A stretch of DNA of 64,000 nt, from the NCBI GenBank assembly GCA_963578805.1, contig CAUZDY010000008.1:24309-88308 (forward strand), read 5' to 3'. Position 1 is the stretch's first letter; every line of letters begins with the position of its first letter. The notes below the pieces were generated by a model that saw only the letters and a program-made list of their open reading frames with translations, made no database searches and was not told the origin of the DNA. This DNA comes from CAUZIB01 sp963578805. Its GTDB lineage: Bacteria > Acidobacteriota > Vicinamibacteria > Vicinamibacterales > UBA8438. Shown piece by piece: positions 34,722-43,429 of this stretch. The position numbers and the translations under genes were made by a program.

Positions 34722-35600
34722 ATGACTCTCGATCCTATATCCGAACCGATCCGCATTGGTGTCGTCGGAGGCAGCGGTCTTTACGACATCGAGAAGCTTG
34801 TGGACCGCAAGGAAGTGGTTTTGACGACGCCGTTTGGCAAGCCGTCGGCGCCATATTTGGTGGGGACACTCGACGGGCAAAGAGTGGCGTTCCTCGCCCG
34901 CCACGGTACCGGCCACCGCCTACTGCCGTCAGAGCTGAACTTCCGGGCCAATATTTTCGGCTTCAAGACGTTGGGAGTGGAGTGGCTGGTGTCTGCGAGT
35001 GCCGTCGGCAGCCTCCAGGAGAAGTACCGACCGCTGGACATCGTCGTGCCCGACCAGTTCCTCGATCGGACTCGTGGCCGTGCCAGCACGTTCTTCGGTC
35101 AAGGCTTGGTCGCTCACGTCACGTTTGCTCACCCTTTGTGCGCCACGCTTAGCCGGATGGCGTCCGAGTCGGCCGAGGCGGTCGGCGCGACAGTCCATCG
35201 TAGGGGCACCTATGTGTGTATAGAGGGTCCGCAGTTTTCGACACTGGCCGAGTCGCGACTTTATCGATCGTGGGAGATGGATGTCATTGGCATGACCAAT
35301 GTGCAGGAGGCGAAGCTCGCGCGGGAGGCCGAAATTTGCTACACCACGCTGGCGCTGGTGACGGACTATGACTGCTGGCATCCCGATCACGACCATGTGA
35401 CTGTCGACATGATCGTGCAGAACCTCCTGCAGAATGCCACAACGGCGACGCGGGTGATTCGGCGCATGGTTGCGGCGTTACCGGTGGACCGTACCTGTGA
35501 GTGCGCGTCGGCGCTGTCGGCAGCTATCATCACCCGCCCCGAAGCGATTCCAGACCAGACGAAGCAAGACCTAGCCCCGATCGTCGAGAAATACTTGTAG
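34722..35600 (+). CDS. mtnP: S-methyl-5'-thioadenosine phosphorylase
   Basis: Cleaves methylthioadenosine with phosphate to adenine and methylthioribose-1-phosphate in polyamine and methionine salvage. The family hallmarks GGSGLYD, RHGTGHRLLPSELNFRANI, EGPQFSTLAES, GMTNVQEAKLARE and VTDYDCWH are all present in 292 residues. Members of this family may instead act on methylthioinosine, and the sequence does not settle it. It sits 20 bp before a PfkB-family kinase gene. Confidence 0.93.
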   Translation: MTLDPISEPIRIGVVGGSGLYDIEKLVDRKEVVLTTPFGKPSAPYLVGTLDGQRVAFLARHGTGHRLLPSELNFRANIFGFKTLGVEWLVSASAVGSLQEKYRPLDIVVPDQFLDRTRGRASTFFGQGLVAHVTFAHPLCATLSRMASESAEAVGATVHRRGTYVCIEGPQFSTLAESRLYRSWEMDVIGMTNVQEAKLAREAEICYTTLALVTDYDCWHPDHDHVTVDMIVQNLLQNATTATRVIRRMVAALPVDRTCECASALSAAIITRPEAIPDQTKQDLAPIVEKYL

Positions 35601-35620
35601 GCCGCCATCCGGAGAACCGC

Positions 35621-36532
35621 ATGCGACCGATTCTGACCGTTGGCTCCGTAGCGTTTGATTCCGTCAAAACGCCGTTTGGCGAAGTATCTCGTGTCGTGGC
35701 AGGCGCGGCGACCTACTTCAGTATCTCGGCATCGTTTTTCACGGACGTCCGATTAGTGGGAGTGGTGGGTGACGACTTTGAGGACGAACACCTGGCAGTA
35801 TTTGCAGGGCGTCGTATAGATCTCGATGGTCTCCAGCGGGTTGCGGGCAAGACGTTTCGCTGGCGTGGCGAGTACAACGTCGACTTAAACACCCGTGAAA
35901 CGATCTACACGCACCTGAATGTATTCGAAAAGTTTCGACCGAAGATTCCAGATAGCTTCAGGAATAGTCCGTTCGTCTTTCTCGCGAATATCCATCCGTC
36001 GCTTCAATTTGATGTGCTTAACCAGGTCGAGGCGCCAGAATTCGTCGCTCTGGACACGATGAACTACTGGATCGAGGGTGCGCCAGACGAGCTACGGAGA
36101 GTTCTAAAGCGGGTGCACGTCCTAGTGATCAACGACACCGAAGCGCGAGAACTCAGTGGGGAGGCGAATCTCGTGAAAGCGGCGCGCGTGATTCAAGCGA
36201 TGGGACCGCAGCGGGTCGTAATCAAACGCGGCGAGTACGGCGTCTTGATGACCCGGGACGATGGCTTCTTTGCCGTTCCAGGTCTACCGCTCGAAGACGT
36301 TCGTGATCCGACCGGCGCTGGTGACACTTTCGCCGGGGGATTTGTCGGATATCTGGCGGCTGCCCCGGCTATTACGGACGAGGCCGTGACGCAGGCGATT
36401 GTCGCCGGGAGTACCATGGCGTCCTTCGCCGTCGAAGATTTTGGCCTCGATCGTCTGACCACCCTGACGGAACCACGGGTCAAGCGGCGGTTTACGGAAT
36501 TCAAGCGCCTGACTCACTTTGAGGCGCTCTAG
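35621..36532 (+). CDS. PfkB-family sugar or nucleoside kinase
   Basis: A ribokinase-fold kinase of 303 residues. It has the ATP and substrate signature DPTGAGDTFAGGFVG, with the catalytic Asp (about residue 230), and a VGVVGDDFEDE motif near residue 45. The lid segment YNVDLNTRETIYTHLNVF is aromatic-rich. ATG 35621 follows GGAG by about ten bases, which decides against the long ORF starting at 35501. The substrate is unknown. Adjacency to mtnP hints at a nucleoside or thio-sugar; adenosine kinase and fructokinase-type activities are equally possible. Confidence 0.85.
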   Translation: MRPILTVGSVAFDSVKTPFGEVSRVVAGAATYFSISASFFTDVRLVGVVGDDFEDEHLAVFAGRRIDLDGLQRVAGKTFRWRGEYNVDLNTRETIYTHLNVFEKFRPKIPDSFRNSPFVFLANIHPSLQFDVLNQVEAPEFVALDTMNYWIEGAPDELRRVLKRVHVLVINDTEARELSGEANLVKAARVIQAMGPQRVVIKRGEYGVLMTRDDGFFAVPGLPLEDVRDPTGAGDTFAGGFVGYLAAAPAITDEAVTQAIVAGSTMASFAVEDFGLDRLTTLTEPRVKRRFTEFKRLTHFEAL

Positions 36533-36548
36533 TAGAAGGGTATACGTC

Positions 36549-37064
36549 ATGGGCACTCGACGGTTTGTCACACTTGGCGTCGGTTTGCTTGTTGGCGTCT
36601 GGGCGGCCATGCTTGTCGCGGCTCCATACTTTCTGGCCCACGATCGCCCCCAAGGTATCGGCGCTGTCACTGCAGCGGCAATGTATGTCGTCGGTGGGGT
36701 CGTGTGCCATCAGCAGCCAACCCGCTCCTTCTATTTGTGGGACGCTCAGATGCCAGTGTGTGCCCGCTGCAGCGGCTTGTATGTGCTGGCGCCGCTAGGT
36801 CTTGTGTTGGCGCTGGGAAGTGGAGGCCAGCGCGCGGGCCGAGGAAGGTCCACGGAGCAGTCTCGTGCGAGCTGGTCAACCCGCGTCGTTCGAATGGTTC
36901 TGCTGGTGGCAGCCACTCCGACCGTTGCGACAGCTGGCGCCGAGCTGGCCGGATTCCTACACCCGACCAACCTGGCTCGTGCAGTGTCGGCGGTGCCGCT
37001 GGGTGTCAGCGTGGTCTGGGTTGTTGGACTTGCACTGGGCGGATCGATTGACGAATCTGACTAG
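36549..37064 (+). CDS. DUF2085 membrane protein
   Basis: A 171-residue inner-membrane protein with about four helices. It has the DUF2085 signature: CHQQPTRSFYLWD, then MPVCARCSGLY, whose His and Cys residues resemble a metal or redox site. The function of the family is unknown. It begins a run of four short membrane-protein genes on the same strand (to 38065). The ATG was chosen as the first before the initial helix. Confidence 0.83.
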   Translation: MGTRRFVTLGVGLLVGVWAAMLVAAPYFLAHDRPQGIGAVTAAAMYVVGGVVCHQQPTRSFYLWDAQMPVCARCSGLYVLAPLGLVLALGSGGQRAGRGRSTEQSRASWSTRVVRMVLLVAATPTVATAGAELAGFLHPTNLARAVSAVPLGVSVVWVVGLALGGSIDESD

Positions 37065-37079
37065 ACACGGTCCGAAGTG

Positions 37080-37472
37080 ATGCCCCGACAACAACCAAAG
37101 CCTCCGGCATCGAACCTGGCCGCGTTCGTTTGTACGCTGGCATGGGTCGTGCCCGGTGCCGGACACCTGTGGCTCGGGTCGCGGCAGAAGGGCACTGTCT
37201 TTCTGGTTGTATTGCCGCTGATGTATGCGACCGGGTTGTGGCTCGGCGGCCAAGTTTTTGCTTTCGATCTTTCGCAACCGCTCGTGGCGTTGGCGGCACT
37301 AGCTGACCTGGGAATCGGCGCACCGTACATCATCGCGAGAGTGGCAGGTTTTGGCGAGGGACGAGTCGTAGCGGTGACCTATGAGTATGGCAATTCTTTT
37401 CTCGTCGTCGCCGGCCTTCTGAATGCCCTCGTCGTCCTCGATGTCTACGATATTGCCCTTGGACGAAAATGA
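37080..37472 (+). CDS. Conserved integral membrane protein, TM2-like
   Basis: A 130-residue protein with about three or four hydrophobic segments. It shares a motif around LAWVVPGAGHLWLGSRQKGTVF, recalling TM2-type small membrane proteins, and ends in a charged tail GRK. No enzymatic residue stands out and I do not recognise a named family. It lies 15 bp after the DUF2085 gene and 7 bp before the next small membrane-protein gene, so they look co-transcribed. Confidence 0.7.
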   Translation: MPRQQPKPPASNLAAFVCTLAWVVPGAGHLWLGSRQKGTVFLVVLPLMYATGLWLGGQVFAFDLSQPLVALAALADLGIGAPYIIARVAGFGEGRVVAVTYEYGNSFLVVAGLLNALVVLDVYDIALGRK

Positions 37473-37479
37473 GGTGGTG

Positions 37480-37656
37480 ATGCTGGAAAGCCACGTTGGA
37501 TTGATGCTGCTCTTTGCCTGCTTCGTGTCACTTGTGCTCGCTCTGTTGACGAAGGACGATGTCAAAGAGCAGTTTAGATTTGGAGCCATGCTTTTTGCGG
37601 GGTTCGCCGTCACGGGCGTTGTCCTGGGGTGGCTGATGTTCCCGTTTCCGCTGTGA
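37480..37656 (+). CDS. Small two-helix membrane protein
   Basis: A 58-residue protein with two predicted helices (LMLLFACFVSLVLALLT and MLFAGFAVTGVVLGWLMF) joined by the charged loop KDDVKEQFRFG. It has no recognisable family. ATG 37480 has GAGG five bases upstream; the longer in-frame start at 37423 overlaps the previous gene and adds a Ser-rich segment without support. It lies between the TM2-like protein and the VanZ-like gene. Confidence 0.6.
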   Translation: MLESHVGLMLLFACFVSLVLALLTKDDVKEQFRFGAMLFAGFAVTGVVLGWLMFPFPL

Positions 37657-37687
37657 CCCGGACGTTGTTCTTCGGGAGATGGTGCCG

Positions 37688-38065
37688 ATGAGCCGCGCCC
37701 TGTGGGTCTGGGGCCCGGCGGTATTGTTGATGGCGGTGATCTTTGGGCTCTCAGCGCGGCCGGCTCCGTACCTTCCCAGTGGCCTCTCTGACGTATCTGC
37801 GCATGCCATCGCCTACGCCGCCTTGGGTATCCTCATGCTACGTGCGCTCTCAAGTGCGCGGTGGTCTGGTGTTACCCCGCGCTCAATTACGGTTGCGGTC
37901 GCCCTCGCTGTTCTCTATGGCATAAGCGATGAATATCATCAGTCGTTTGTGCCTGGGCGGTTTGCGGATGTGCGAGATGTCATCGCCGATGCGATTGGCG
38001 CCTGTGGCGGCGTGGCTATCATCTGGGCGTGGAGTATAGTTTTCTCCTCAGATCAGAGAACATAA
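37688..38065 (+). CDS. VanZ-like membrane protein
   Basis: A 125-residue inner-membrane protein with about four helices and the VanZ-like signature SDEYHQSFVPGRFADVRDVIADAIGA. Members of this family are associated with teicoplanin resistance in some clusters, but most are of unknown function. ATG 37688 has GGGAG nine bases upstream, whereas ATG 37679 directly abuts it. Its final bases overlap or abut the enoyl-CoA hydratase gene. Confidence 0.82.
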   Translation: MSRALWVWGPAVLLMAVIFGLSARPAPYLPSGLSDVSAHAIAYAALGILMLRALSSARWSGVTPRSITVAVALAVLYGISDEYHQSFVPGRFADVRDVIADAIGACGGVAIIWAWSIVFSSDQRT

Positions 38066-38067
38066 CG

Positions 38068-38850
38068 ATGACATTTGAAAATTTGTCCTGCGAGCAGGTC
38101 GAGGCCGTGGCCACGATCACCGTTAGCCGTCCCAAGGTACTCAACGCACTGAACGCGGCGACGATCCAAGAACTTGACGACTGTCTTCTAAGATTGCGTG
38201 ACGACCCGTCAGTCCGAGCGATCGTGTTGACCGGAGCGGGAGATCGGGCGTTCATCGCTGGTGCGGACATCTCCGAGTTGTCACAGTTGACCCCGACGGC
38301 GGCGCGGGAGGTGGCTCGGCGCGGCCAAGCGTTGTGCGACCGGTTTGAACGGGCGACAAAACCGGTCGTTGCGGCTGTGAACGGTTATGCCCTCGGCGGT
38401 GGTCTCGAACTGGCAATGGCGTGCACCCTCAGAGTGGCGGCCGAGACTGCCAAGCTTGGGCAGCCGGAGGTTAATTTAGGCCTACTCCCTGGCTATGGCG
38501 GTACCCAGCGGTTACCGCGGCTTGTAGGATTGGGTCCCGCACTTGAAATGTTACTGACAGGTGAGTCGGTCAATGCTACCGAGGCGTGGCGACTGGGTCT
38601 CGTCAATCGGGTGGTTCCCGCCGACCGCGTGCGTGACGAGGCTCGCGAGCTCGCCGCGCTTTTGGCCTCAAAGCCTCCCTTGGTTCTACAGTACATTCTG
38701 GATGTCGTCCGGAGCGGAATGCAGATGTCACTGCAAGATGGGTGCGAGCAGGAGGCAACGCTGTTTGGGCTTGTCGCCGCGACTGAGGATATGCGTGAGG
38801 GTACCAAGGCTTTTCTTGAGAAACGTCGCGCACGGTTCAAGGGGCAGTGA
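38068..38850 (+). CDS. Enoyl-CoA hydratase/isomerase (crotonase family)
   Basis: Hydrates enoyl-CoA thioesters, as in fatty-acid oxidation. The two catalytic Glu residues are present in GYALGGGLELAMAC and LGQPEVNLGLLPGYGGTQRLPR, and the oxyanion hole lies in DRAFIAGADISEL. At 260 residues it has the classical crotonase length. ATG 38068 is preferred to the longer start at 38029, which overlaps the VanZ-like gene. It does not carry a dehydrogenase domain. It is followed by ribH with a GTGA overlap; the pairing seems incidental. Confidence 0.9.
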   Translation: MTFENLSCEQVEAVATITVSRPKVLNALNAATIQELDDCLLRLRDDPSVRAIVLTGAGDRAFIAGADISELSQLTPTAAREVARRGQALCDRFERATKPVVAAVNGYALGGGLELAMACTLRVAAETAKLGQPEVNLGLLPGYGGTQRLPRLVGLGPALEMLLTGESVNATEAWRLGLVNRVVPADRVRDEARELAALLASKPPLVLQYILDVVRSGMQMSLQDGCEQEATLFGLVAATEDMREGTKAFLEKRRARFKGQ

Positions 38851-39353
38851 AAGACACACCGACTATAGCGGGAGCAGATGACGCCACTGCGCTGAGAGTA
38901 GGCGTGGTTGTCTCGGTGTATCACGAGGCCGTCACCGACGCGCTGAGGCGCGGGGCCGTTGAGGCGTTGGCAGAGGCCGGTGCTCTTACCGATCGAATCG
39001 TGGTCATCCGGGTACCAGGCGCGTTCGAGGTACCGTTTGCGGCCCGCCGAGCGGCAGAGACCGGGCAATTTGACGCTCTGGTATGTCTCGGCTGCATCAT
39101 TCGGGGTGAAACTCCACACTTTAACTACTTGGCATCGGCGGTGGCACACGGGGTCGGCACGGCCTCGCAGGCAACTGGAGTGCCGATCAGCTTTGGTGTT
39201 CTGACGACCGACACCTACGAGGAGGCGGTCGCGCGGGCGGGCGACGGCAAAGACAATAAGGGCTGGGAGGCGGCCATGGCAGCCGTGCAGCTGGCTAACG
39301 TAGTCCGTAGCCTTAATCGACACAATTGGGACCGTCGAGATCATGACGAGTAA
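38847..39353 (+). CDS. ribH: 6,7-dimethyl-8-ribityllumazine synthase
   Basis: Joins 5-amino-6-ribitylaminouracil and a C4 unit to make the lumazine precursor of riboflavin. Motifs are VPGAFEVPFAARRAAETG, CLGCIIRGETPHFNYLASAVAHG (with the active-site His) and FGVLTTDTYEEAVARAG. A non-homologous 15-residue N-terminus precedes the fold. The 168-residue chain forms 60-meric or pentameric shells in most bacteria. It overlaps nusB, giving the common ribH-nusB pair. Confidence 0.96.
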   Translation: MKDTPTIAGADDATALRVGVVVSVYHEAVTDALRRGAVEALAEAGALTDRIVVIRVPGAFEVPFAARRAAETGQFDALVCLGCIIRGETPHFNYLASAVAHGVGTASQATGVPISFGVLTTDTYEEAVARAGDGKDNKGWEAAMAAVQLANVVRSLNRHNWDRRDHDE

Positions 39354-39795
39354 CCCGAGCGGGGTCGAGCGTCATCGCGGGCGTGAGGCCGCGCTCCAGT
39401 TGCTATATCAATGGGAGATCGGTCGACTCGATCGGGCGAGTCTGGACGAGGCCAGTGAGTTTTACTGGACTGTTCACCCGGGGCCAGACGGTCGTCAGGC
39501 TTTCGCCCGCACGCTGGTGACCGGGACAAGCGAGCATGTCGAAGAAATCGACCCCTTGCTGGAAGCCAGCACGAAGAATTGGCGACTTTCGCGTTTGGCA
39601 GTTGTTGACCGCCTCATCATGCGGATGGCCGTATACGAGTTCACCTACTCCGACACACCAGCGGCGGTTGTTATCGACGAGGCTCTCGAACTTGCAAGGA
39701 CGTACGGCGGGGAGCAGACCGTGCCGTTCGTTAACGGGGTATTAGACAGCGTTTTCCGCACCCTCGAAGAGCGAAATATTTCGAGTGATACATGA
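39343..39795 (+). CDS. nusB: Transcription antitermination protein NusB
   Basis: RNA-binding partner of NusE/S10 in antitermination of rRNA operons. The helical domain starts REAALQLLYQWEIG, and the C-terminal signature is DRLIMRMAVYEFTY, TPAAVVIDEALELARTYGGE and FVNGVLDSV. At 150 residues it has normal size. It overlaps ribH by 11 bp at the 5' end and lysS by four bases at the 3' end. Confidence 0.95.
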   Translation: MTSNPSGVERHRGREAALQLLYQWEIGRLDRASLDEASEFYWTVHPGPDGRQAFARTLVTGTSEHVEEIDPLLEASTKNWRLSRLAVVDRLIMRMAVYEFTYSDTPAAVVIDEALELARTYGGEQTVPFVNGVLDSVFRTLEERNISSDT

Positions 39796-41336
39796 GCCAA
39801 GAACGCGAAGGCGATCAGCTACAGCAGCGCCGAGACAATCTCGCTGAGCTTCGAGCAATCGGCGTCGATCCCTATCCTCAGTCGTTTGCCATGACCGACG
39901 CAGTGTCGGTGCTCGTGGATACCCACGGTGAGACTGATGGCGACGCGCTCGACGCCGATCCTGTGCACACAGCCGTCGCCGGGAGGGTCGTGGCCATTCG
40001 GAGCTTCGGCAAGGCGAGCTTCCTCGTTCTCTCTGATGGTCGGTCCCGCATCCAGGTTTACGTACGTCAGGATTCGGTATCGGAACGCGATTTCACGATT
40101 TATGGCCTCCTCGACTTTGGCGATATTGTGGGCGTTTCCGGTCGACTCTTCCGGACGCGGACCAAGGAGCTCACCGTGTGGGCCGGAGCCATCGAGTTTC
40201 TATCCAAGTGCCTGGTCCCACTTCCCGAGAAGTGGCACGGTCTGGCCGATGTGGAAACACGGTACCGACAGCGATACCTTGATCTCATCGTGACTCCAGA
40301 GACCCGACGCGTATTTGAAATACGAAGCCGGATCTTGGCGGTGATTCGTCAGTTTCTCGATGCCCGCGGTTACTTGGAGGTCGAGACACCAATGATGCAA
40401 GCGGTGGCTGGTGGCGCATTAGCTCGCCCATTTGTGACCCATCATAACGCGCTCGACATGCCACTGTATTTGCGGGTCGCGCCTGAGCTCTACCTCAAGC
40501 GTCTCGTTGTGGGTGGGATCGAACGGGTGTATGAAATTAACCGAAATTTTCGTAATGAGGGGATTTCGACCCAGCATAATCCTGAGTTCACGATGCTCGA
40601 GTTCTACCAGTCTTATAGCGATTACACCGCGCTGATGGCATTGACGGAGGAGCTTCTGGCGGCGGTTGTGCACGAGGCGTTACCTGAGGGTGAGTCCGTG
40701 TGCAGGTTCGGTGATCATCAGATTTCATTTACTGTGCCGTTCGCTCGTGTGGCCCTTCGCGGGGCTGTGCGCGCGGCTGTGACGGAGCGACTGGGGACAG
40801 AGGTCGGCGATCGAGATCTGCGTGACCCTGTCACGGTGGCAGGCTTGGCGGGTCGCCTGGGAATTGAGGTGCCCTCTGGCGCGGGTGCTGGCAGAATCAC
40901 GATGGAGCTGTTCGAGTCGCTCTGCGAGGAGGCGCTGATTCAGCCGACCATCGTGTACGACTTTCCGACCGAAGTGTCGCCCCTTTCAAAGCAGCGGCCC
41001 GATGATCCGGAAACCGTGGAGCGATTTGAGCTCTATATTGGAGGGATGGAGATCGCGAATGCGTTCAGTGAGCTCAACGACCCGGCCGAGCAGCGTCGGC
41101 GGTTTGAGGTACAGCGTGCGGCGCGTGACCAGGGAGACCTTGAGGCTCACTCGATCGACGAGGACTACCTTCGCGCACTCGAGTATGGGCTTCCTCCGGT
41201 GGCGGGAGAGGGAATTGGTATCGACCGGCTCGTAATGATCCTGACAAACAGCCCGTCGATTCGTGATGTGATTCTCTTTCCGCTGATGCGGTCCGTCTCT
41301 GGACCGACACACGAGAGTCGGACTGAGACTAATTGA
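39792..41336 (+). CDS. lysS: Lysine--tRNA ligase (class II)
   Basis: Charges tRNA-Lys. It has an N-terminal OB-fold anticodon domain (about 55-155: GRVVAIRSFGKASFLVLSDG). The class II catalytic motifs follow: motif 2 in FRNEGISTQHNPEFTMLEFY and motif 3 in GIGIDRLVMILTNSPSIRDV. The 514 residues fit the family. The start overlaps nusB by four bases and the end is one base from the LolC/E gene. Confidence 0.96.
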   Translation: MSQEREGDQLQQRRDNLAELRAIGVDPYPQSFAMTDAVSVLVDTHGETDGDALDADPVHTAVAGRVVAIRSFGKASFLVLSDGRSRIQVYVRQDSVSERDFTIYGLLDFGDIVGVSGRLFRTRTKELTVWAGAIEFLSKCLVPLPEKWHGLADVETRYRQRYLDLIVTPETRRVFEIRSRILAVIRQFLDARGYLEVETPMMQAVAGGALARPFVTHHNALDMPLYLRVAPELYLKRLVVGGIERVYEINRNFRNEGISTQHNPEFTMLEFYQSYSDYTALMALTEELLAAVVHEALPEGESVCRFGDHQISFTVPFARVALRGAVRAAVTERLGTEVGDRDLRDPVTVAGLAGRLGIEVPSGAGAGRITMELFESLCEEALIQPTIVYDFPTEVSPLSKQRPDDPETVERFELYIGGMEIANAFSELNDPAEQRRRFEVQRAARDQGDLEAHSIDEDYLRALEYGLPPVAGEGIGIDRLVMILTNSPSIRDVILFPLMRSVSGPTHESRTETN

Positions 41337-41337
41337 G

Positions 41338-42573
41338 ATGTCCGCGCCCTTTGAAATTTACGTCGCCGTGCGGTACTTGCTGGCTCGTCGCAAGCAGGCT
41401 TTTATCTCGCTTATCTCGGTCATTTCAACGCTGGGCGTGATGCTTGGAGTTATGGCTCTCGTTGTCGCCGTCGCTCTGATGACGGGATTACAGCGGGAGC
41501 TTCGCGACCGCATCGTTGGCTCGGCCGCACACGTCTACGTCTGGAAGGTGGCGGACGGTGGTTACCAGGACTACCCTGCGGAAGCTGAGCTCCTGGGTAC
41601 AGTCCCGCATGTCGTGTCGGCGGCGCCGGCGATTCTTGGAAAGGCTTTAGCTCGGAGCCGGCATGGCGAAGCGTTCATCACGGTCAAGGGAATCGACCCG
41701 CAGTTTGACAAGAACGTAACGGAGGTGGCCCGGTCTGTACGACACGGCAGCCTTTTCGATTTGGAGACCGTCGACGGGCCTGCGCTGGGTGGTGTCGTGA
41801 TCGGAGACGGCGTCGCAGATAGTCTGGGTGTTTTTGTTGGTGACGACATCACGCTGGTGACCCTCAATGGCTCACTGTCACCGATGGGCATGATGCCGCG
41901 TCCGCGGCGACTCACGGTGGTCGGAATTTTCAGTCTCGGTCTCTACGAGTACGACAATGCCTACGGCTTTGTGACCCTCGATGTCGCCAAGCGCCTCTTG
42001 GCGGAAGACCAGGTGCAGATGATGGAGCTCAGGGTCGACGACATCTACGTGTCTGGTGAGGTGGCGGCCTCCGTTCAGGAGCAGTTGGGGCCATCGTATC
42101 TAACGCTGGATTGGGCGGAGATGAATCAGTCGCTCTTTTCCGCGCTCTGGCTCGAGAAGATGGCGATCTCCATCACCATCGGTTTGATTGTGATGGTGGC
42201 CGCGCTCAATATCGTGGCGTCACTGGTGTTGCTAGTGATGGAGAAGAGTCGCGACATCGCGATCCTCAAGACGATGGGCGCTGGACGCTCGAGCGTTATG
42301 CAGATCTTTATGTTGCAAGGTGTGATTATCGGCGCGGTTGGCACGACGATCGGTGCGGCGGGAGGTTACCTTCTATCGACGATTCTCGATCGGTATCAGT
42401 TAATCCGTCTAGATATGGAGGTTTATCAAATTTCGTATTTGCCGTTTACGATCGAAACAACCGACTTTATCCTCATTATCGTGTCGGCATTGTTGATCTG
42501 CTTTCTGGCGACGCTGTATCCGTCGATGCAAGCATCGCGACTGGATCCAGCCGAGGCGCTGAGATATCAGTAA
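41338..42573 (+). CDS. LolC/LolE-family lipoprotein-release permease
   Basis: Membrane subunit of the LolCDE-type ABC transporter that extracts outer-membrane lipoproteins from the inner membrane. One helix lies near the N-terminus (about 22-48), then a periplasmic MacB-like domain, then three helices (about 275-400), as in LolC/E. The conserved EKSRDIAILKTMGA coupling loop and the C-terminal DPAEALRYQ are present. Only one such subunit occurs, so a homodimeric LolF-type arrangement with LolD is likely. It ends 42 bp before the lolD ATG. Confidence 0.88.
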   Translation: MSAPFEIYVAVRYLLARRKQAFISLISVISTLGVMLGVMALVVAVALMTGLQRELRDRIVGSAAHVYVWKVADGGYQDYPAEAELLGTVPHVVSAAPAILGKALARSRHGEAFITVKGIDPQFDKNVTEVARSVRHGSLFDLETVDGPALGGVVIGDGVADSLGVFVGDDITLVTLNGSLSPMGMMPRPRRLTVVGIFSLGLYEYDNAYGFVTLDVAKRLLAEDQVQMMELRVDDIYVSGEVAASVQEQLGPSYLTLDWAEMNQSLFSALWLEKMAISITIGLIVMVAALNIVASLVLLVMEKSRDIAILKTMGAGRSSVMQIFMLQGVIIGAVGTTIGAAGGYLLSTILDRYQLIRLDMEVYQISYLPFTIETTDFILIIVSALLICFLATLYPSMQASRLDPAEALRYQ

Positions 42574-42615
42574 CCGTGAAGTTGAAAGTCTTCCGTCACG
42601 TGTGATCTCTCCGTC

Positions 42616-43290
42616 ATGTCATTCCTCGAGATCGCTGACCTTCGCAAGTCGTACCCCGTTCGCGACGAGCCGCTTGTAGTGCTTCGAGGTCTCGACCTGT
42701 CGGTCGAATCTGGAGAGATGGTGGCGATCATGGGCGCCTCGGGTGTTGGCAAGAGCACGCTCATGCATGTGATTGGCGGTCTCGACCGAATGGACAGCGG
42801 CCGAGTCACCCTTGGCGATAGCGAACTGAGTTCACTCCCTGATGCGGATCTGGTGGCCTTTCGTAACCGACATGTTGGGTTTGTCTTTCAATTCCATCAC
42901 CTGTTACCAGAGTTCAGCGCCCTTGAGAATGTGGAAATGCCGCTCCGCATTGCGAGGCTTCCGGCAACCGAGGCGACCCGCCGCGCAAGCGATCTACTCG
43001 ATCAAGTCGGGTTGACCGATCGGATGTCGCATCGTCCAGGTATGCTATCGGGGGGCGAGCAGCAGCGCGTCGCCGTGGCCAGGGCGCTCGTGATGCGTCC
43101 GTTGCTACTGCTCGCCGACGAGCCGACGGGTGACCTCGACGAGAAGACTGCGGAGTCACTCCATCTCCTAATTCTTGACATGCATCGACGGCATGGTCTT
43201 ACGTCGGTGATCGCTACCCACAACCCACGGCTTGCCGAATCATGTAACCGAGTACTTCGGCTGCAAGATGGTCGGCTGATGGTCTCCTGA
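42616..43290 (+). CDS. lolD: Lipoprotein-releasing ABC transporter ATPase LolD
   Basis: Energises lipoprotein release with the LolC/E subunit just upstream. It has Walker A GASGVGKST, the Q-loop in FVFQFHHLLPEFSALENVEMP, the ABC signature LSGGEQQRVAVARAL and Walker B LLLADEPTGDLDEK. The His of the H-loop is in VIATHNPRLA. At 224 residues it is typical of the LolD/MacB/FtsE subfamily, and the neighbour favours LolD. Confidence 0.92.
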   Translation: MSFLEIADLRKSYPVRDEPLVVLRGLDLSVESGEMVAIMGASGVGKSTLMHVIGGLDRMDSGRVTLGDSELSSLPDADLVAFRNRHVGFVFQFHHLLPEFSALENVEMPLRIARLPATEATRRASDLLDQVGLTDRMSHRPGMLSGGEQQRVAVARALVMRPLLLLADEPTGDLDEKTAESLHLLILDMHRRHGLTSVIATHNPRLAESCNRVLRLQDGRLMVS

Positions 43291-43350
43291 CGGCCAGCTT
43301 TAGAAGTCTGGAACCCCGCTAAGTCCTTGCTTGTTTTGGAAAAACTGAAT

Positions 43351-43378
43351 TTGCCTACTTCGACCTTTACCTTATAAT
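43351..43378 (+). promoter_or_regulatory. Putative promoter for clpC
   Basis: TTGCCT at 43351-43356 and TATAAT at 43373-43378 are separated by 16 bp, a near-consensus pair in the only gap of this block. Transcription would start near 43385 and give a leader of about 45 nt before ATG 43430. No CtsR or CIRCE element is visible next to it. Confidence 0.6.
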
Positions 43379-43429
43379 GCAAAGAAGAGGTTTCATCTAA
43401 CGGATTGAGGCGTTGACGGGTGCACGGCG

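Noticed and set aside
38493..39344. Minus-strand 283-codon ORF over the hydratase and ribH genes
   Set aside because: Antisense shadow of two well-supported genes; low-complexity translation rich in Arg and Ser.
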